NCBI GenBank assembly: GCA_035456105.1
Contig: DATIDV010000017.1
Location: 124,001 to 188,000, forward strand
DNA: 64,000 nucleotides
Source of the DNA: Viridibacterium sp035456105
Lineage (GTDB): Bacteria; Pseudomonadota; Gammaproteobacteria; Burkholderiales; Rhodocyclaceae
Reading direction: 5' to 3'
A model generated the notes under the pieces. It saw only the letters and a list, made by a program, of their open reading frames with translations. It made no database searches and was not told the DNA's origin. The translations under genes were made by a program, and so were the position numbers. Shown piece after piece: positions 52,501 to 61,354 of the stretch; position 1 is the stretch's first letter, and each line of letters starts with the position of its first letter.

Positions 52501-55500
52501 GTCGGATTGATTGCATTGCGGCCCTCTACCGACAAGACACGTCCCTTGGCATCAACGCTGATCACGCCTTTGACCTCGCTCAATGGCGTCCTTACTTCTC
52601 TCCACCTCGGCCGGAGTGGATTCTCCACTGCATAGATGTAACGTCGCGGCGAAGGCGTTACGAGCGATATTCTGCCGCCCGCAAACTGGTGCTCGCTTGG
52701 ACTTACCAAGCTCATCGCCTCCTCGATAGTGACGGCAACCTTGCCCTTCGGTCCGCGGGAGCCGATGTCCAGCGGACTGGCGCGAGAGACGATAAAACCT
52801 CCTGCCCCTTCAGCTACGGGCTCCAGTGCGGGTGGCACAACGGGGGGCGAAGCAGAGGCTCCACTGTCAGTTCCTGCGGGCTCGCTCACGGCGTGGCTGC
52901 CTGCGTTACTACTGCTTGCTGTCGAGGGCTCGCCGTGCGGTACGACCGTGGCGCTGCCTTCATTCACCGCGACCGGAATTGTCGGGCCATCCTCTCCCGA
53001 ACCGCGTTCGGACGCATGCGATTTTGTACGCAACATGTCACTCACGAAATGCATCGCCGTCGTACTTGGCACCAGTGGCTGCGCCTCGGCGCCCCCATGG
53101 TGAGTGGCCGGGTGAGAGGACGAATCCGTGTGCTGGGGGGGATGGGTGACAACGGGGGTCTTGATTTCTGCCGGCTTGCCGGACACAGCGCCGGTCTGAT
53201 CAGCGGCCGTCGTCAGTTCCACAGGCGCTGTCAGCTTGACCGTCGGTGCCCGCCCGGACGATATGACATCCGCGCTTTTATCCGTACTACCGGTCTTCGT
53301 TATGGTTTCTGGTTCGCCCTCTGAACGGACTGCGTTACCGGATTTTCCCGAGGACGCTGTATGTGGGCCTTTCAAACCACGAAGAACGCCCCAGCCCAGG
53401 CCGCCTCCCATGAGGACGTAGTTTCCAACGACCTCAGCGTTCTCTGCAGATACGCCCAGCTGCTGCACGCCGGCCGAAACACCCCGCACGGTGAAGGGCG
53501 TCCAGGGGTCATTGCCGGTCGCCGCGTAGTAGGCGCCAGGCGCGGTCTGATCCAGAAGCATCGTTCCATTGGCGGCGAGGCCGAATATGGTCTTCGCACT
53601 GCTGGCAGTCACCTGCACGCCCGCTGCCGTTCCTTCGGCGCCTGCTACTGCCGCGCCTTCGGTCGTCGCGGCCACGACGCCCTTCGCGCCCAACGTGGCG
53701 GCGCCCTTGGCGAGGCCTGCTCCGCCACCAGCGGCCATGCCGACGACACTGATACCTGTATCCCAACGGCTCGCAGTCTTTTGGTCCACGCCGGCTGCCA
53801 CCAGCCCCTGCGTAATGTAGCCAGCACTCGTCTCTCCGGTAATCGTGTCCTGGAGCCCATGTACCGCGCGCTGTGCGCCGTCAGCGATCACGGCGCCACC
53901 CAGGACCATGATGGGGATGCCGATGCCGATCTCGCTGAGCCCAGCCCCGGCGGTGATCAACAAGCCTCCACCGACCGCTTCGAGCACGCCTCCGACCGCT
54001 TCCAGTCCGGTGAGCCAGCGGTTAGCCTTCTCTGGCTCAGGCTGCAGTGCCTTGAGGAGCGCAGCGTCATCGTAGAGCTGGTCGCTATTGAGCTTTTGCG
54101 CAAATGTCGCCTGCATGGTGGCCGCTTCAAGGGCCTTGCCCGTTTCGCTCTTGCGCGCGACCGCATAGATGTAACGCTGCACTTGCGCATCGGATGCGGC
54201 GCAAAAGGAGATCTGGCTCAGCGAAGGACGCTTTGCTGCATCCTGCGCGGCTTTCACCTCGTCGGGTTCCGCCGGGTCATCCCCGCAAAGAACGATGGCA
54301 TAAGCATTCAGGACCTGTGCCCACGCGTCGTCCGCGCTCTTCTTCATCTTGTCCAGCGATGCACCGCCGGCCCCGAAGGCAAGCAGATCCTGATAGGCCT
54401 TCTCCGTCTCCTGCCAGGCGACAAACTTGTTCTTCAGGTCTTGCTGCGACGTGGTGGTCGGGACCCCGGCATCGCCGAACAAGGCATTCGGGTCGGACAA
54501 GAGCCCGAGCCGTTTGCCATCAGCGGCGGGAATCACCTTGTTGGCCGCTGCCGACGCATCCGCAAAGGCGTCATTGGCCTTGGCCGCTTGATACGTGGCT
54601 TCCCACAACTCGGCGGTCGCCGCGTTCATCTTCTGGCCGTTCTGGAATGCATCCGGCGCGCCATAGCGACCGTCACCGAGGTCGACCTCGGCGGTGTAGA
54701 TGCCCAGTCCTTTGACGCGCCATTGCCCGTCAGGACCGCGAACGACCAGCGCGCCACTCTCAAGGAGGAACTGGTCCGTCCCCGCTCCGCGCGTGCCTGC
54801 GGAGCCCTCATCCTTGCTGTTACCACTCATTACCTTGTCGCGAAAATCTGCGGGTGGCAGGATTTTCGTCGTCGGGTCGTAACCGTTGGTGTAGGCGCCG
54901 TGCGCGAGGCAAATCTTGCTTGGGTCGTAGGGGATGAAATCCACGCTGGCCGCGTTGTAGCTTTCCTGCGCGAGCTTCAGTCGGTCTTCGGCCTTTATCG
55001 TATCCAGCTTGGTTTGCACCACATCGTGACTGTCTTTTGTCTGCTGGAAGCTTGCCAGCGCGTCGTCATAAGCCTTCTTCGCCTCCTCCACTTTTTTCGG
55101 GTCGACAGCGTAGTTGCCGGCATAGGTCGAGGTGTTCGACAGGGCAAGCCAGGTCGTCTTGGTCTCCTCGACATGCAGCCGCGCAGCTTCTGTCTTGGAC
55201 GCGAAATCCTTGGCCACAGCGGCGAGTTCATCATCAAGCGCCTTCTTGGAATCAGCCGCGGCCTGCGACAGCGTCTGCTCGACATAGACACCAGCATGGC
55301 CATTGGTGGCCGCCAGCGTCGCTGCATCGTGTTCAGCCTTCTCGATCAAGGCGGGAAGCTTTGTCTTCTGTAGCGTCGGGGTCAGGGAAAAACGACCCGA
55401 TGCGTCCAGCACCGCTTTCGACTCATCGAGCTCCTGCTGGGCGTCTGCGTCCATGAGACCGGCATAGGCTTTCAGGACCTCCGCCCAGGCATCGTCAGCC

Positions 55501-57101
55501 CGCTCCCTTATCTGGGCCAGCGGTGCGCCGCTGGCTCCGGAGGCAAGCAAGTCCTGATAGGCCTTTTCAGTCTCCTGCCAGGCGACAAACTTGTCCTTCA
55601 GTGCTTGTTGCGGACCGGTGAGCGCCACGTTGCTGGCCGGGTCCGCTATGTTGCCGAACAGCGCATTCGGGTCGGACGAGAGACCGAGCGGCTTGCCATC
55701 AGCACCAACAATCCCCTTGCCGGCGGCCGCCGACGCATCCTGGAAGGAGCGCTCGGCCTTGGCCGCCTGATACGCAGCCTCCCACACTTCGGCCGTGGCC
55801 GCGTTCATCTTCTGACCATTCTGATGTGCATCGGGTGCGCCATAGCCGTATTCATTCTTCATTTCGGCCGTGTACATCATCAGATTCTTGACGCGCCACT
55901 GACCGTCCGGACCACGGATGACCAGCGTGCCGTCCGCCAGCTGGAACTGATCAGGTCCCTTGCCCGTCGTGCCGGCCTTGCCTTGCTCGCCACTATTGCC
56001 ACTCTTGACCTTGTCGGCGAAATCCGCAGGCGGGAGTATCTCCGTCGTGGGGTCATAACCGTTGGTGTAAGCGCCGTGCAGCGAGTCGATAGCATTCCAG
56101 TCGAGCGGAATGAAATCCCCTTGGGCATTGCTGTAGCCCTGCTGTGCCAAGGTCACGCGGTCGTTGGCCTTTATCAAATTCAGCTTGGTTTGGACCCAGT
56201 CATGGCGGTTCCCTGTCTGGCGGAAAGCTTCCAGCGCATCCTCGTAAGCCTTTTTGGCGGCGGCTACCTTTTCCGGTGCAGGTGCATAGACGCCCGCATA
56301 GGTTGAAGCGTTCGACAAGGCAAGGTACGTGGTCTTGGTGTCCTCCACCCGTAGCTTTGCAATCTCGGTTTCAAATTCAAGATCCTTGTTTACAACGGCG
56401 AGTGCGTCATCGAGCGCCTTCTTGGAATCCGCCGCAGCCTGCGCCAGCGTCTGCTCGACATAGACGCCCGCATGGCCATTCGTGGCCGCCAGCGTCGCCG
56501 CGTCTTGATCCGCCTTGGCGATCAGGGCGGGCAGGTTTGCCTGCAATGCTGCCGGGTCGACATTGTTCGCACGACGCCAATCCATCTGTTTGGCACGCAG
56601 GCCCAGGACCTCGGCACTTTGCCCCGCCACCTCGGCCTGCGCGGGCGGTGTCATGAGTTTGCTGACTTCCTTCGACAGTCTCGGGTCGATTCCCCCCAGC
56701 TTCGAGGCATGGTCGACTTCCTTCGCCACAGCCGCCTTGACGTCCTCACCTTTCAGCGCAGCTTTCCACGCAGCGATGCGCGATTCATGCGCAATGCTCT
56801 GGGCATAGTCTTCGCCCGCCTTGTCAACGGCCGCCCCGTTTTCCTTCGACTGATCGCCGTAGTACTTCTTGAGCGCTTTCTCATAGGCCTGCGCGTCCTC
56901 CGCGGTCTTCTTCCGCGCAGCAGCCAGCATATCCTCCGCTTCCTTCAGGTCCAGCTCCTCCTTGGTCGGAGGCGGTGGTGGTGGTGGCGGCGGCGGCGGT
57001 GGTGGTGGCGGCGGCGGTGGTGGAGGTGGAGGTGGCGGCGGAGGTGGAGGGGGTGGCTCCAGAGTCACCGGCACATATGCATCCCACATGATGAAGCTCA
57101 T
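49509..57101 (-). CDS. giant 2530-residue repeat protein downstream of type III secretion genes
   Basis: A single open frame of 7.6 kb starts with ATG behind AAGGAG. Residues 1-15 are followed by 30 consecutive prolines (16-45). A charged alpha-helical part comes next (about 46-190), then two tandem repeats of about 390 residues (about 190-575 and 582-955), sharing ATLAATNGHAGVYVEQTL, HGAYTNGYDPTT, RGPDGQWRVK and NGQKMNAATAE. A Gly/Ala-rich hydrophobic segment follows (about 1020-1070; VGGVLEAVGGGLLITAGAGL). A Pro/Thr/Ser linker, long helical regions with possible membrane segments (YTALAALMFMDRSYILSGVL), another Pro/Thr linker and a LysM-like C-terminus (about 2440-2530; KVTTSRADPDLLVTGEKINV) complete it. 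It lies 88 bases after sctV on the same strand. It is probably a secreted substrate or effector, but no catalytic motif is recognised. Confidence 0.85.
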   Translation of the reverse strand: MSFIMWDAYVPVTLEPPPPPPPPPPPPPPPPPPPPPPPPPPPPPPTKEELDLKEAEDMLAAARKKTAEDAQAYEKALKKYYGDQSKENGAAVDKAGEDYAQSIAHESRIAAWKAALKGEDVKAAVAKEVDHASKLGGIDPRLSKEVSKLMTPPAQAEVAGQSAEVLGLRAKQMDWRRANNVDPAALQANLPALIAKADQDAATLAATNGHAGVYVEQTLAQAAADSKKALDDALAVVNKDLEFETEIAKLRVEDTKTTYLALSNASTYAGVYAPAPEKVAAAKKAYEDALEAFRQTGNRHDWVQTKLNLIKANDRVTLAQQGYSNAQGDFIPLDWNAIDSLHGAYTNGYDPTTEILPPADFADKVKSGNSGEQGKAGTTGKGPDQFQLADGTLVIRGPDGQWRVKNLMMYTAEMKNEYGYGAPDAHQNGQKMNAATAEVWEAAYQAAKAERSFQDASAAAGKGIVGADGKPLGLSSDPNALFGNIADPASNVALTGPQQALKDKFVAWQETEKAYQDLLASGASGAPLAQIRERADDAWAEVLKAYAGLMDADAQQELDESKAVLDASGRFSLTPTLQKTKLPALIEKAEHDAATLAATNGHAGVYVEQTLSQAAADSKKALDDELAAVAKDFASKTEAARLHVEETKTTWLALSNTSTYAGNYAVDPKKVEEAKKAYDDALASFQQTKDSHDVVQTKLDTIKAEDRLKLAQESYNAASVDFIPYDPSKICLAHGAYTNGYDPTTKILPPADFRDKVMSGNSKDEGSAGTRGAGTDQFLLESGALVVRGPDGQWRVKGLGIYTAEVDLGDGRYGAPDAFQNGQKMNAATAELWEATYQAAKANDAFADASAAANKVIPAADGKRLGLLSDPNALFGDAGVPTTTSQQDLKNKFVAWQETEKAYQDLLAFGAGGASLDKMKKSADDAWAQVLNAYAIVLCGDDPAEPDEVKAAQDAAKRPSLSQISFCAASDAQVQRYIYAVARKSETGKALEAATMQATFAQKLNSDQLYDDAALLKALQPEPEKANRWLTGLEAVGGVLEAVGGGLLITAGAGLSEIGIGIPIMVLGGAVIADGAQRAVHGLQDTITGETSAGYITQGLVAAGVDQKTASRWDTGISVVGMAAGGGAGLAKGAATLGAKGVVAATTEGAAVAGAEGTAAGVQVTASSAKTIFGLAANGTMLLDQTAPGAYYAATGNDPWTPFTVRGVSAGVQQLGVSAENAEVVGNYVLMGGGLGWGVLRGLKGPHTASSGKSGNAVRSEGEPETITKTGSTDKSADVISSGRAPTVKLTAPVELTTAADQTGAVSGKPAEIKTPVVTHPPQHTDSSSHPATHHGGAEAQPLVPSTTAMHFVSDMLRTKSHASERGSGEDGPTIPVAVNEGSATVVPHGEPSTASSSNAGSHAVSEPAGTDSGASASPPVVPPALEPVAEGAGGFIVSRASPLDIGSRGPKGKVAVTIEEAMSLVSPSEHQFAGGRISLVTPSPRRYIYAVENPLRPRWREVRTPLSEVKGVISVDAKGRVLSVEGRNAINPTAIDEARANPAAKDPDHNVQSYRKKGKAEWGTGLGKALRTVTTELPDSVATVRRTARDVMKWRPVHPGVSVVRQLATVLGLEVYAHANVPASGAVLGAIKSPESVLTTQLRTPYSRGASRFVLNRLVDATRAALRGDVEGTSKAISRIAGRTFIGVSRRAFLGVVWKAELTQIIGALNKAFVNFAENVKAYNEKLAAAGLNPDDIRLKPRLPHEYTEKRGGGDRASKPMVKVPPGYLMYLHADIFGEAIFDIPGVTREMVAAQNKLSVLPPALQLKLSQLVAGSDEVLTSAERADLVEVLGSGEVISASGELPAGLRRTVENADAMMSAFSKAVDDHAGAERIPGLNERLTEQVRFLQEAEGIYAKVQKGLHLASDEVEGTSLKQGELTSKDAAGAIGPIVNLEHPGIGGAAKRLSFVGALLNAASRAIDIKTGNFQLPQGSVERAVTQLSLPGEIVGNFPGAYAQGWYQVAQRRANRFTEYAQRIAKEGDERQTLTALEKQEVIAYLERRGRKMQRLERFWSILSGDLPQAVRDRLPQKLHIRAGAAEKLAAERAKKAAGEMDKPAVTPFLPKWLVERQQLSAARVQTLYDTLISVKKEAGIVGKLKADDLSNDVLIKRLVDLAREEAVKQKGALQTANDMMVFTSMYRYTALAALMFMDRSYILSGVLLANATLGNSGWMRIVPMSGNKKLYLPGMKYLPAPELTFGSRKFGGKDLTGGFETGVTGLYEGSGVLFLGKRLGRLWNKGMESPRVHGNETVYADHKYVGLSDPNRKENRLGRVSNFLHLTAGSEAAARRKARRAVALGLTAASMYYLHRRGDGNNVVEDVKGTADDVKGVANDLRNFFEWLAKQLEGDDESVPRQPVVTTSASPTTPSTTPPVTTPGTGPETKPPPPQDHFWTVDDTLGGGTFFGIANSAVKQGYLLSQDEIDTARSGKGDLPGGYLGVRRAAIGKLYSLNTRFDPLLADGKVTTSRADPDLLVTGEKINVGPRLRA
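54230..56530 (-). repeat. tandem ~1.18-kb internal duplication in the giant gene
   Basis: Two adjacent units of about 1175 bases encode similar blocks of about 390 residues (approximate bounds 56530-55370 and 55355-54230). Identical stretches include TNGHAGVYVEQTL, AYTNGYDPTT, FQNGQKMNAATAE-like and KFVAWQETEKAYQDLLA. The residue identity is high enough to suggest a fairly recent duplication or gene conversion. Confidence 0.82.
56967..57056 (-). repeat. CCN trinucleotide tract coding for 30 prolines
   Basis: Thirty successive CCN codons (CCA, CCG, CCT, CCC mixed) lie near the 5' end of the giant gene. Length changes by slippage would stay in frame. Translation of such a run needs elongation factor P. 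Confidence 0.95.
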
Positions 57102-57189
57102 TTCGCAAACTCCTTATGCAATGACTCTTCGCCGGGGTCCGCACATCCGTGCTCGCCCGCTGCCTGCCCAACCCTGCCCGGTCAACGGA

Positions 57190-59313
57190 CTAGGCGTGTA
57201 TCTGTATTTGCCCCCTGCCCTGCACGCGCACACTCTGCTCAAGCTGGGGCACGGCCAGCACAACGAGGTCCGGCACATCCGGAATCAGCAAGGCACGAAC
57301 ATGAGGACGCAAATCGGGTCCGCTCACCAGCAGGATTGTCGGTCCCGCGCCATGATCCTGGCTGGCAGCACTTGCCAGTTGCCGTGCAATGCCCTGCCTC
57401 AATGCTTCCGGTGGCACGAGCACATTCCCCACGCCGCTTTGCATGAGGTATTTCTTCAACTGCTCTTCGAGCGCCGGCGCCATGACGAAGGCCGGCAAGG
57501 TGCCGCTCTGCGACATGTAGGAGAAAGTGATTTGCCGTGACAGCGCGTTGCGGATGTACTCGACAAGGGTCGCGTTGTCCTTCTCACGACCGGCCCATTC
57601 GACGAGCACCTGCGCAATGCTGCGCATGTCATACAGGGACACCTGCTCCTGCACGAGTCGACGCAGCACATCCACCAGACGTGGTATGGGCACAGCCTGT
57701 CGCAGTTCCTTGTCGAGATCGGGATACCGATCGCCCAGTGCGCGCAATAGATGCAGCACCTCCTGCACACCAAGGAAGTCGGCTGCGTGATGAGCGATCA
57801 CACGAAACACTTGCTGCGTGAGCAATTTCTCGGCACTGAGCCAGGCGATCTCGTGTTCGTCCAGTACCTCGGCGAAGCGAGGGTCGACCCAGCAAGCGCC
57901 CGCACCTGAGGTGGAGATCATCACCACTTCGCAACCAACCTCCTCAAGCCGCTTCGGCGATGCGAAGGCGTACAGGCTGCCGCCTAGTACCTCACCCTGC
58001 AGCACAGGGACCTCGCTGACCAGTACGACATAGGCCTGCTCCGGCAGGCGATCATCGACACGCAAACTGAGCCCGGGAAATGGCAGCCCGAGACGCACCG
58101 ATAATTCGCGCCGCGCGAGCATCATTTCGTTATCCAGCTCCTCAGTGTCGAGATCGTCCTTGATGCCCGCATGCAGCGAGATCACCAGCGGTGTCGCAAT
58201 CGAAGACGGCGTGTCCTCAAGGAAGGAAGGCGTTCCGACACCGCCGTCCCTTCGGAACGACGGCATCGGGCGTGCGCCGTTGCCACCCTGCCGCAGTATC
58301 TGCGCAGGCAAGAGGCGCCAGCCCACAAACGCCACGGCACAGCCCAGCGCGATGAACTGCAACTTGGGAAAACCGGGCACGAGCAGCATCGCGAACATCA
58401 CCGTGCCGCCGATGACCATGGCCTTGGGCTGTGCCTGGATCTGGCTGAATATTTCGCGCCCCACATTGCCGTCCGTGCGTTCGCTGTTGCTCACGCGCGT
58501 GATGACGATGCCGGCAGCAATCGAGATCAGCAGCGACGGGATCTGCGATACCAGCGCATCGCCAACGGTCAGCACGGAATAGGTTTCCAGCGCGTGGCTT
58601 GCGCTCATGCCGTGATTCACCATACCCACACCGATGCCGGCGACGATATTGATCGCAGCGATGATCAGCGCGGCGATCGCATCGCCTTTGACGAATTTCA
58701 TTGCGCCATCCATCGCGCCATAGAGATGACTTTCGCGCTCCAGGATCGAGCGGCGGCGACGCGCTTCGTCCTTGTCGACAACGCCGGCACGCAGGTCGGC
58801 ATCGATACTCATCTGCTTGCCGGGCATGGCATCGAGGCTGAAACGGGCAGCCACTTCCGAGACGCGCTCTGCCCCCTTGGCGATGACGATGAACTGCACG
58901 ACGGCAATGATCACAAAGACAACAGCGCCGACGATCACGCTGCCGCCCACCACCATCTTGCCAAACGTCAGGATGATCTCGCCGGCGTAAGCATTGAGCA
59001 GGATCTGGCGCGTCGAGGCAATGTTCAGGGACAGACGAAAGAGCGTCGTGAGCAGCAGGATCGCAGGGAACGTAGACAGTTCCAGCGCACCGCGTACGTA
59101 CAACGCCACCATCAACAGCACCATCGAGATCGTCAGGTTGATGGCGATCAGCGTGTCCAGCAGGAAAGGCGGCAGCGGCAACACCATCAGCGCGATGACC
59201 GCCACGATCAACACCACCAGCAGCAGATCCTGCTGGGCGCTGATGCGGCGTATCACCCCATCTGCAGAGAAGGACGAAGACCCGGGCAATAGGCGGCGCG
59301 CAGCAGTCAGCAT
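57190..59313 (-). CDS. sctV: type III secretion export gate protein SctV
   Basis: This protein has 707 residues from the ATG at 59313, with GAGGAGG upstream; the in-frame region before it is not coding-like. Membrane helices in the N-terminal half (LLLVVLIVAVIALMVLPLPP and following) carry the FHIPEP-family blocks LLTTLFRLSLNIASTR, KGAERVSEVAARFSLDAMPG and KQMSIDADLRAG. A large cytoplasmic domain (about 360-707) forms the nonameric ring that binds chaperone-effector complexes. Family members include YscV/LcrD, HrcV and InvA. FlhA is excluded by the neighbouring sct genes. The giant gene follows 88 bases downstream. Confidence 0.94.
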   Translation of the reverse strand: MLTAARRLLPGSSSFSADGVIRRISAQQDLLLVVLIVAVIALMVLPLPPFLLDTLIAINLTISMVLLMVALYVRGALELSTFPAILLLTTLFRLSLNIASTRQILLNAYAGEIILTFGKMVVGGSVIVGAVVFVIIAVVQFIVIAKGAERVSEVAARFSLDAMPGKQMSIDADLRAGVVDKDEARRRRSILERESHLYGAMDGAMKFVKGDAIAALIIAAINIVAGIGVGMVNHGMSASHALETYSVLTVGDALVSQIPSLLISIAAGIVITRVSNSERTDGNVGREIFSQIQAQPKAMVIGGTVMFAMLLVPGFPKLQFIALGCAVAFVGWRLLPAQILRQGGNGARPMPSFRRDGGVGTPSFLEDTPSSIATPLVISLHAGIKDDLDTEELDNEMMLARRELSVRLGLPFPGLSLRVDDRLPEQAYVVLVSEVPVLQGEVLGGSLYAFASPKRLEEVGCEVVMISTSGAGACWVDPRFAEVLDEHEIAWLSAEKLLTQQVFRVIAHHAADFLGVQEVLHLLRALGDRYPDLDKELRQAVPIPRLVDVLRRLVQEQVSLYDMRSIAQVLVEWAGREKDNATLVEYIRNALSRQITFSYMSQSGTLPAFVMAPALEEQLKKYLMQSGVGNVLVPPEALRQGIARQLASAASQDHGAGPTILLVSGPDLRPHVRALLIPDVPDLVVLAVPQLEQSVRVQGRGQIQIHA

Positions 59314-59440
59314 GGTAGTGAGCCCTCCTCGCAAGCAAGACAGCACGAGCCATATGTCATGGGCGACATCCCGGCCCCGGCTTTCTTCGTCGTCCTTATC
59401 GTTGTCTGCGTCGAGGCTTCCATCGATGCCGTGATTGATC

Positions 59441-60508
59441 TCATTTCGATACCTCTCTGACCCAGCGCAGTACCGCGGCGACTGGCTCGATGAATTCACT
59501 CGGGATGAACTGGTCAATCGGGGCCTGCTCGTTCAGCCGACGCGCAAGCTGAACATCGCGCAGGATCGGCACGCCTGCCTCCTCCGCCGTCTCGCGAATC
59601 GCACGCGCAATCTCGCCTTCGCCTTTGGCCACGACAACCGGCAGATCCGTGAGCTCCTGCTCATAAAACAAGGCCACGGCAATATGCGTTGGATTCACCA
59701 CCACCACACTCGCCGTGCGCACGTTTTCCAGCATCTGCTGCATGGACACCTCGTGCTGTAACTGCTTGCGCAGGCCGCGCACATGCGGGTCGCCCTCCAT
59801 CTCCTTGTGCTCCCGCCGCACCTCGTCCTTGCTCATGCGGTGACGGCGCCGGTAGTCCATGCGCTGGTACCAGATGTCGAAAGCGGCAAACACGGCGTAG
59901 ACGCCCACCGCGGTCCACCCGAGATAAGCCAGCATCTTGCTTGCAAGCGGCAGGATGGCGTTTTCGGGCAGATAGCGCGCCGTAAAAAGTACCGGCATGA
60001 GGTGACGGCACAGCACGCACACGACAGCGGCAAGCGCAGCGAACTTGACGATCACCTTGAGCAGTTCGATCAAGGTGCGCATCGCGAACATGCGTTGCAG
60101 TCCGGCCATCGGACTGACGCGCGACAACTTGGGCATGACCGCTTTCGGGGAGAAGACAGCGCCGACCTGGATGCCGCCCGCCAGCAGTGTCACGACCGCC
60201 ACGACGCCGGCCAGCGGAATACTCAGGATGGCCAACTCCCTGAACAGCAGATGGGTCCAGTCGAGCAGCACGGCCGAATCCTGTAGCGTCCGGAAATCGG
60301 TAGTCATTGCCAATGTCATCATTTTCTGCAGGCGATCGAGCATCCAGCCCCCTGCAATGGCGAGCGCGAGCACGCCCGTCGCCGAGCCGACAAAACTCGT
60401 GAAGTCGGCGCTGCGTGGCACATCACCATCGCGCCGTGCGTCGCGCAGGCGCTTCTGCGTGGGTTGCTCGGTCTTGTTTTGCGAGCCGCTGCCTGAGTTG
60501 TTTGCCAT
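59441..60508 (-). CDS. sctU: type III secretion export apparatus switch protein SctU
   Basis: This is a 355-residue protein. The N-terminus SQNKTEQPTQKRLRDARRDG is characteristic. Four membrane helices precede a cytoplasmic domain with the self-cleaving NPTH motif in VVNPTHIAVALFYEQE. Cleavage there switches substrate class from needle/rod proteins to translocators and effectors. The gene lies between sctT and sctV. It is of the YscU/HrcU/SpaS family. Confidence 0.95.
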   Translation of the reverse strand: MANNSGSGSQNKTEQPTQKRLRDARRDGDVPRSADFTSFVGSATGVLALAIAGGWMLDRLQKMMTLAMTTDFRTLQDSAVLLDWTHLLFRELAILSIPLAGVVAVVTLLAGGIQVGAVFSPKAVMPKLSRVSPMAGLQRMFAMRTLIELLKVIVKFAALAAVVCVLCRHLMPVLFTARYLPENAILPLASKMLAYLGWTAVGVYAVFAAFDIWYQRMDYRRRHRMSKDEVRREHKEMEGDPHVRGLRKQLQHEVSMQQMLENVRTASVVVVNPTHIAVALFYEQELTDLPVVVAKGEGEIARAIRETAEEAGVPILRDVQLARRLNEQAPIDQFIPSEFIEPVAAVLRWVREVSK

Positions 60509-60530
60509 GTGCAGTTGTCCTCAGTTTCTG

Positions 60531-61349
60531 TCAGGTGCCACCTGCGACGGCCCGGACCTTGAACAGCACGTCCTGGAAATAGGTCGTGGCGTTGAAGACC
60601 GATGCGGGACTGCCGGCCAGCACGGTGCAAAACGCAAGCAACAGCACACCCAGCAGCAACACCTTCAGAGGCAGTGACAGGAAAAAGGCATTGGCCTGCG
60701 GCACCATGCGCGACAGGAAACCCACGGCCAGTTCGACAAGCAGCAGCAGAACCACGAAGGGCACCGCAATCTTGATGGCGAGCCACAACATTCCGGCAAA
60801 GGAGCTCACGATCAGCGTCGCCAGCCTGGCGCTGTCGAACGCAGGAACAAGCGTCTGCAGTGGCCACACCGAATAGCTCTCGAAGAGCATGCCGATGTAG
60901 GCCAGCAGGCCGCCAGTGACAATGAAAAGAATGCTGAAGAGTTGCTGGAACAGGCTGCTGATCAGCGAACTTTCATGACCCGAGTTCGGATCGATGAGCG
61001 CCGCCATGCTCAGACCGGACTGCATCTCGATCATCGAACCAGCCACCTGCAGCGAGTAGAAGACGAGACTGCCGAGCAACCCCAGCACCGCCCCGATCCC
61101 CGCCTCCTTGACCGTCAGCATCATCAGCATCCCCGGCGTCAGCGCCTGCAGCTCCACGCGGCTGATCACCACGGGCAACAGGCACAGCGCCAGCCCTGCC
61201 GTAAAGGCCGTACGCACAGTGACAGGCACGGAGGCCGCAGCAAACATCGGCAACATGGAGAAGGCAACCAGCATGCGCACCATCAGCAAGGCCACGATGG
61301 TGAGTGCGTGCATGGATTGCGGCATGAACTGCAGATAGGCGTCATTCAT
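60531..61349 (-). CDS. sctT: type III secretion export apparatus protein SctT
   Basis: This protein has 272 residues from the ATG at 61349; the longer in-frame opening overlaps sctS out of frame and is not coding-like. Several membrane helices are seen (LLMVRMLVAFSMLPMFAAAS, GIGAVLGLLGSLVFYSLQVA). LSMAALIDPNSGHESSLISS is the conserved SctT/FliR block. It forms part of the export gate with SctR and SctS, whose genes lie directly upstream (5-base gap to sctS). Confidence 0.94.
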   Translation of the reverse strand: MNDAYLQFMPQSMHALTIVALLMVRMLVAFSMLPMFAAASVPVTVRTAFTAGLALCLLPVVISRVELQALTPGMLMMLTVKEAGIGAVLGLLGSLVFYSLQVAGSMIEMQSGLSMAALIDPNSGHESSLISSLFQQLFSILFIVTGGLLAYIGMLFESYSVWPLQTLVPAFDSARLATLIVSSFAGMLWLAIKIAVPFVVLLLLVELAVGFLSRMVPQANAFFLSLPLKVLLLGVLLLAFCTVLAGSPASVFNATTYFQDVLFKVRAVAGGT

Positions 61350-61354
61350 TCTGA

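Noticed and set aside
53361..55373. A 670-codon open frame on the plus strand opposite the giant gene
   Set aside because: It is the antisense of a GC-rich, strongly coding frame, with Arg/His/Gly-rich composition and no ribosome binding site or domain.
56962..57540. A plus-strand frame with about 30 glycines
   Set aside because: It is only the complement of the proline tract of the giant gene, read on the other strand.
58171..59292. A 373-codon plus-strand frame opposite sctV
   Set aside because: It is His/Gln/Arg/Asp-rich antisense of a clear sctV gene.
59314..59517. A 68-residue N-terminal extension of SctV
   Set aside because: It overlaps sctU, does not resemble SctV proteins, and a better ribosome binding site precedes the ATG at 59313.
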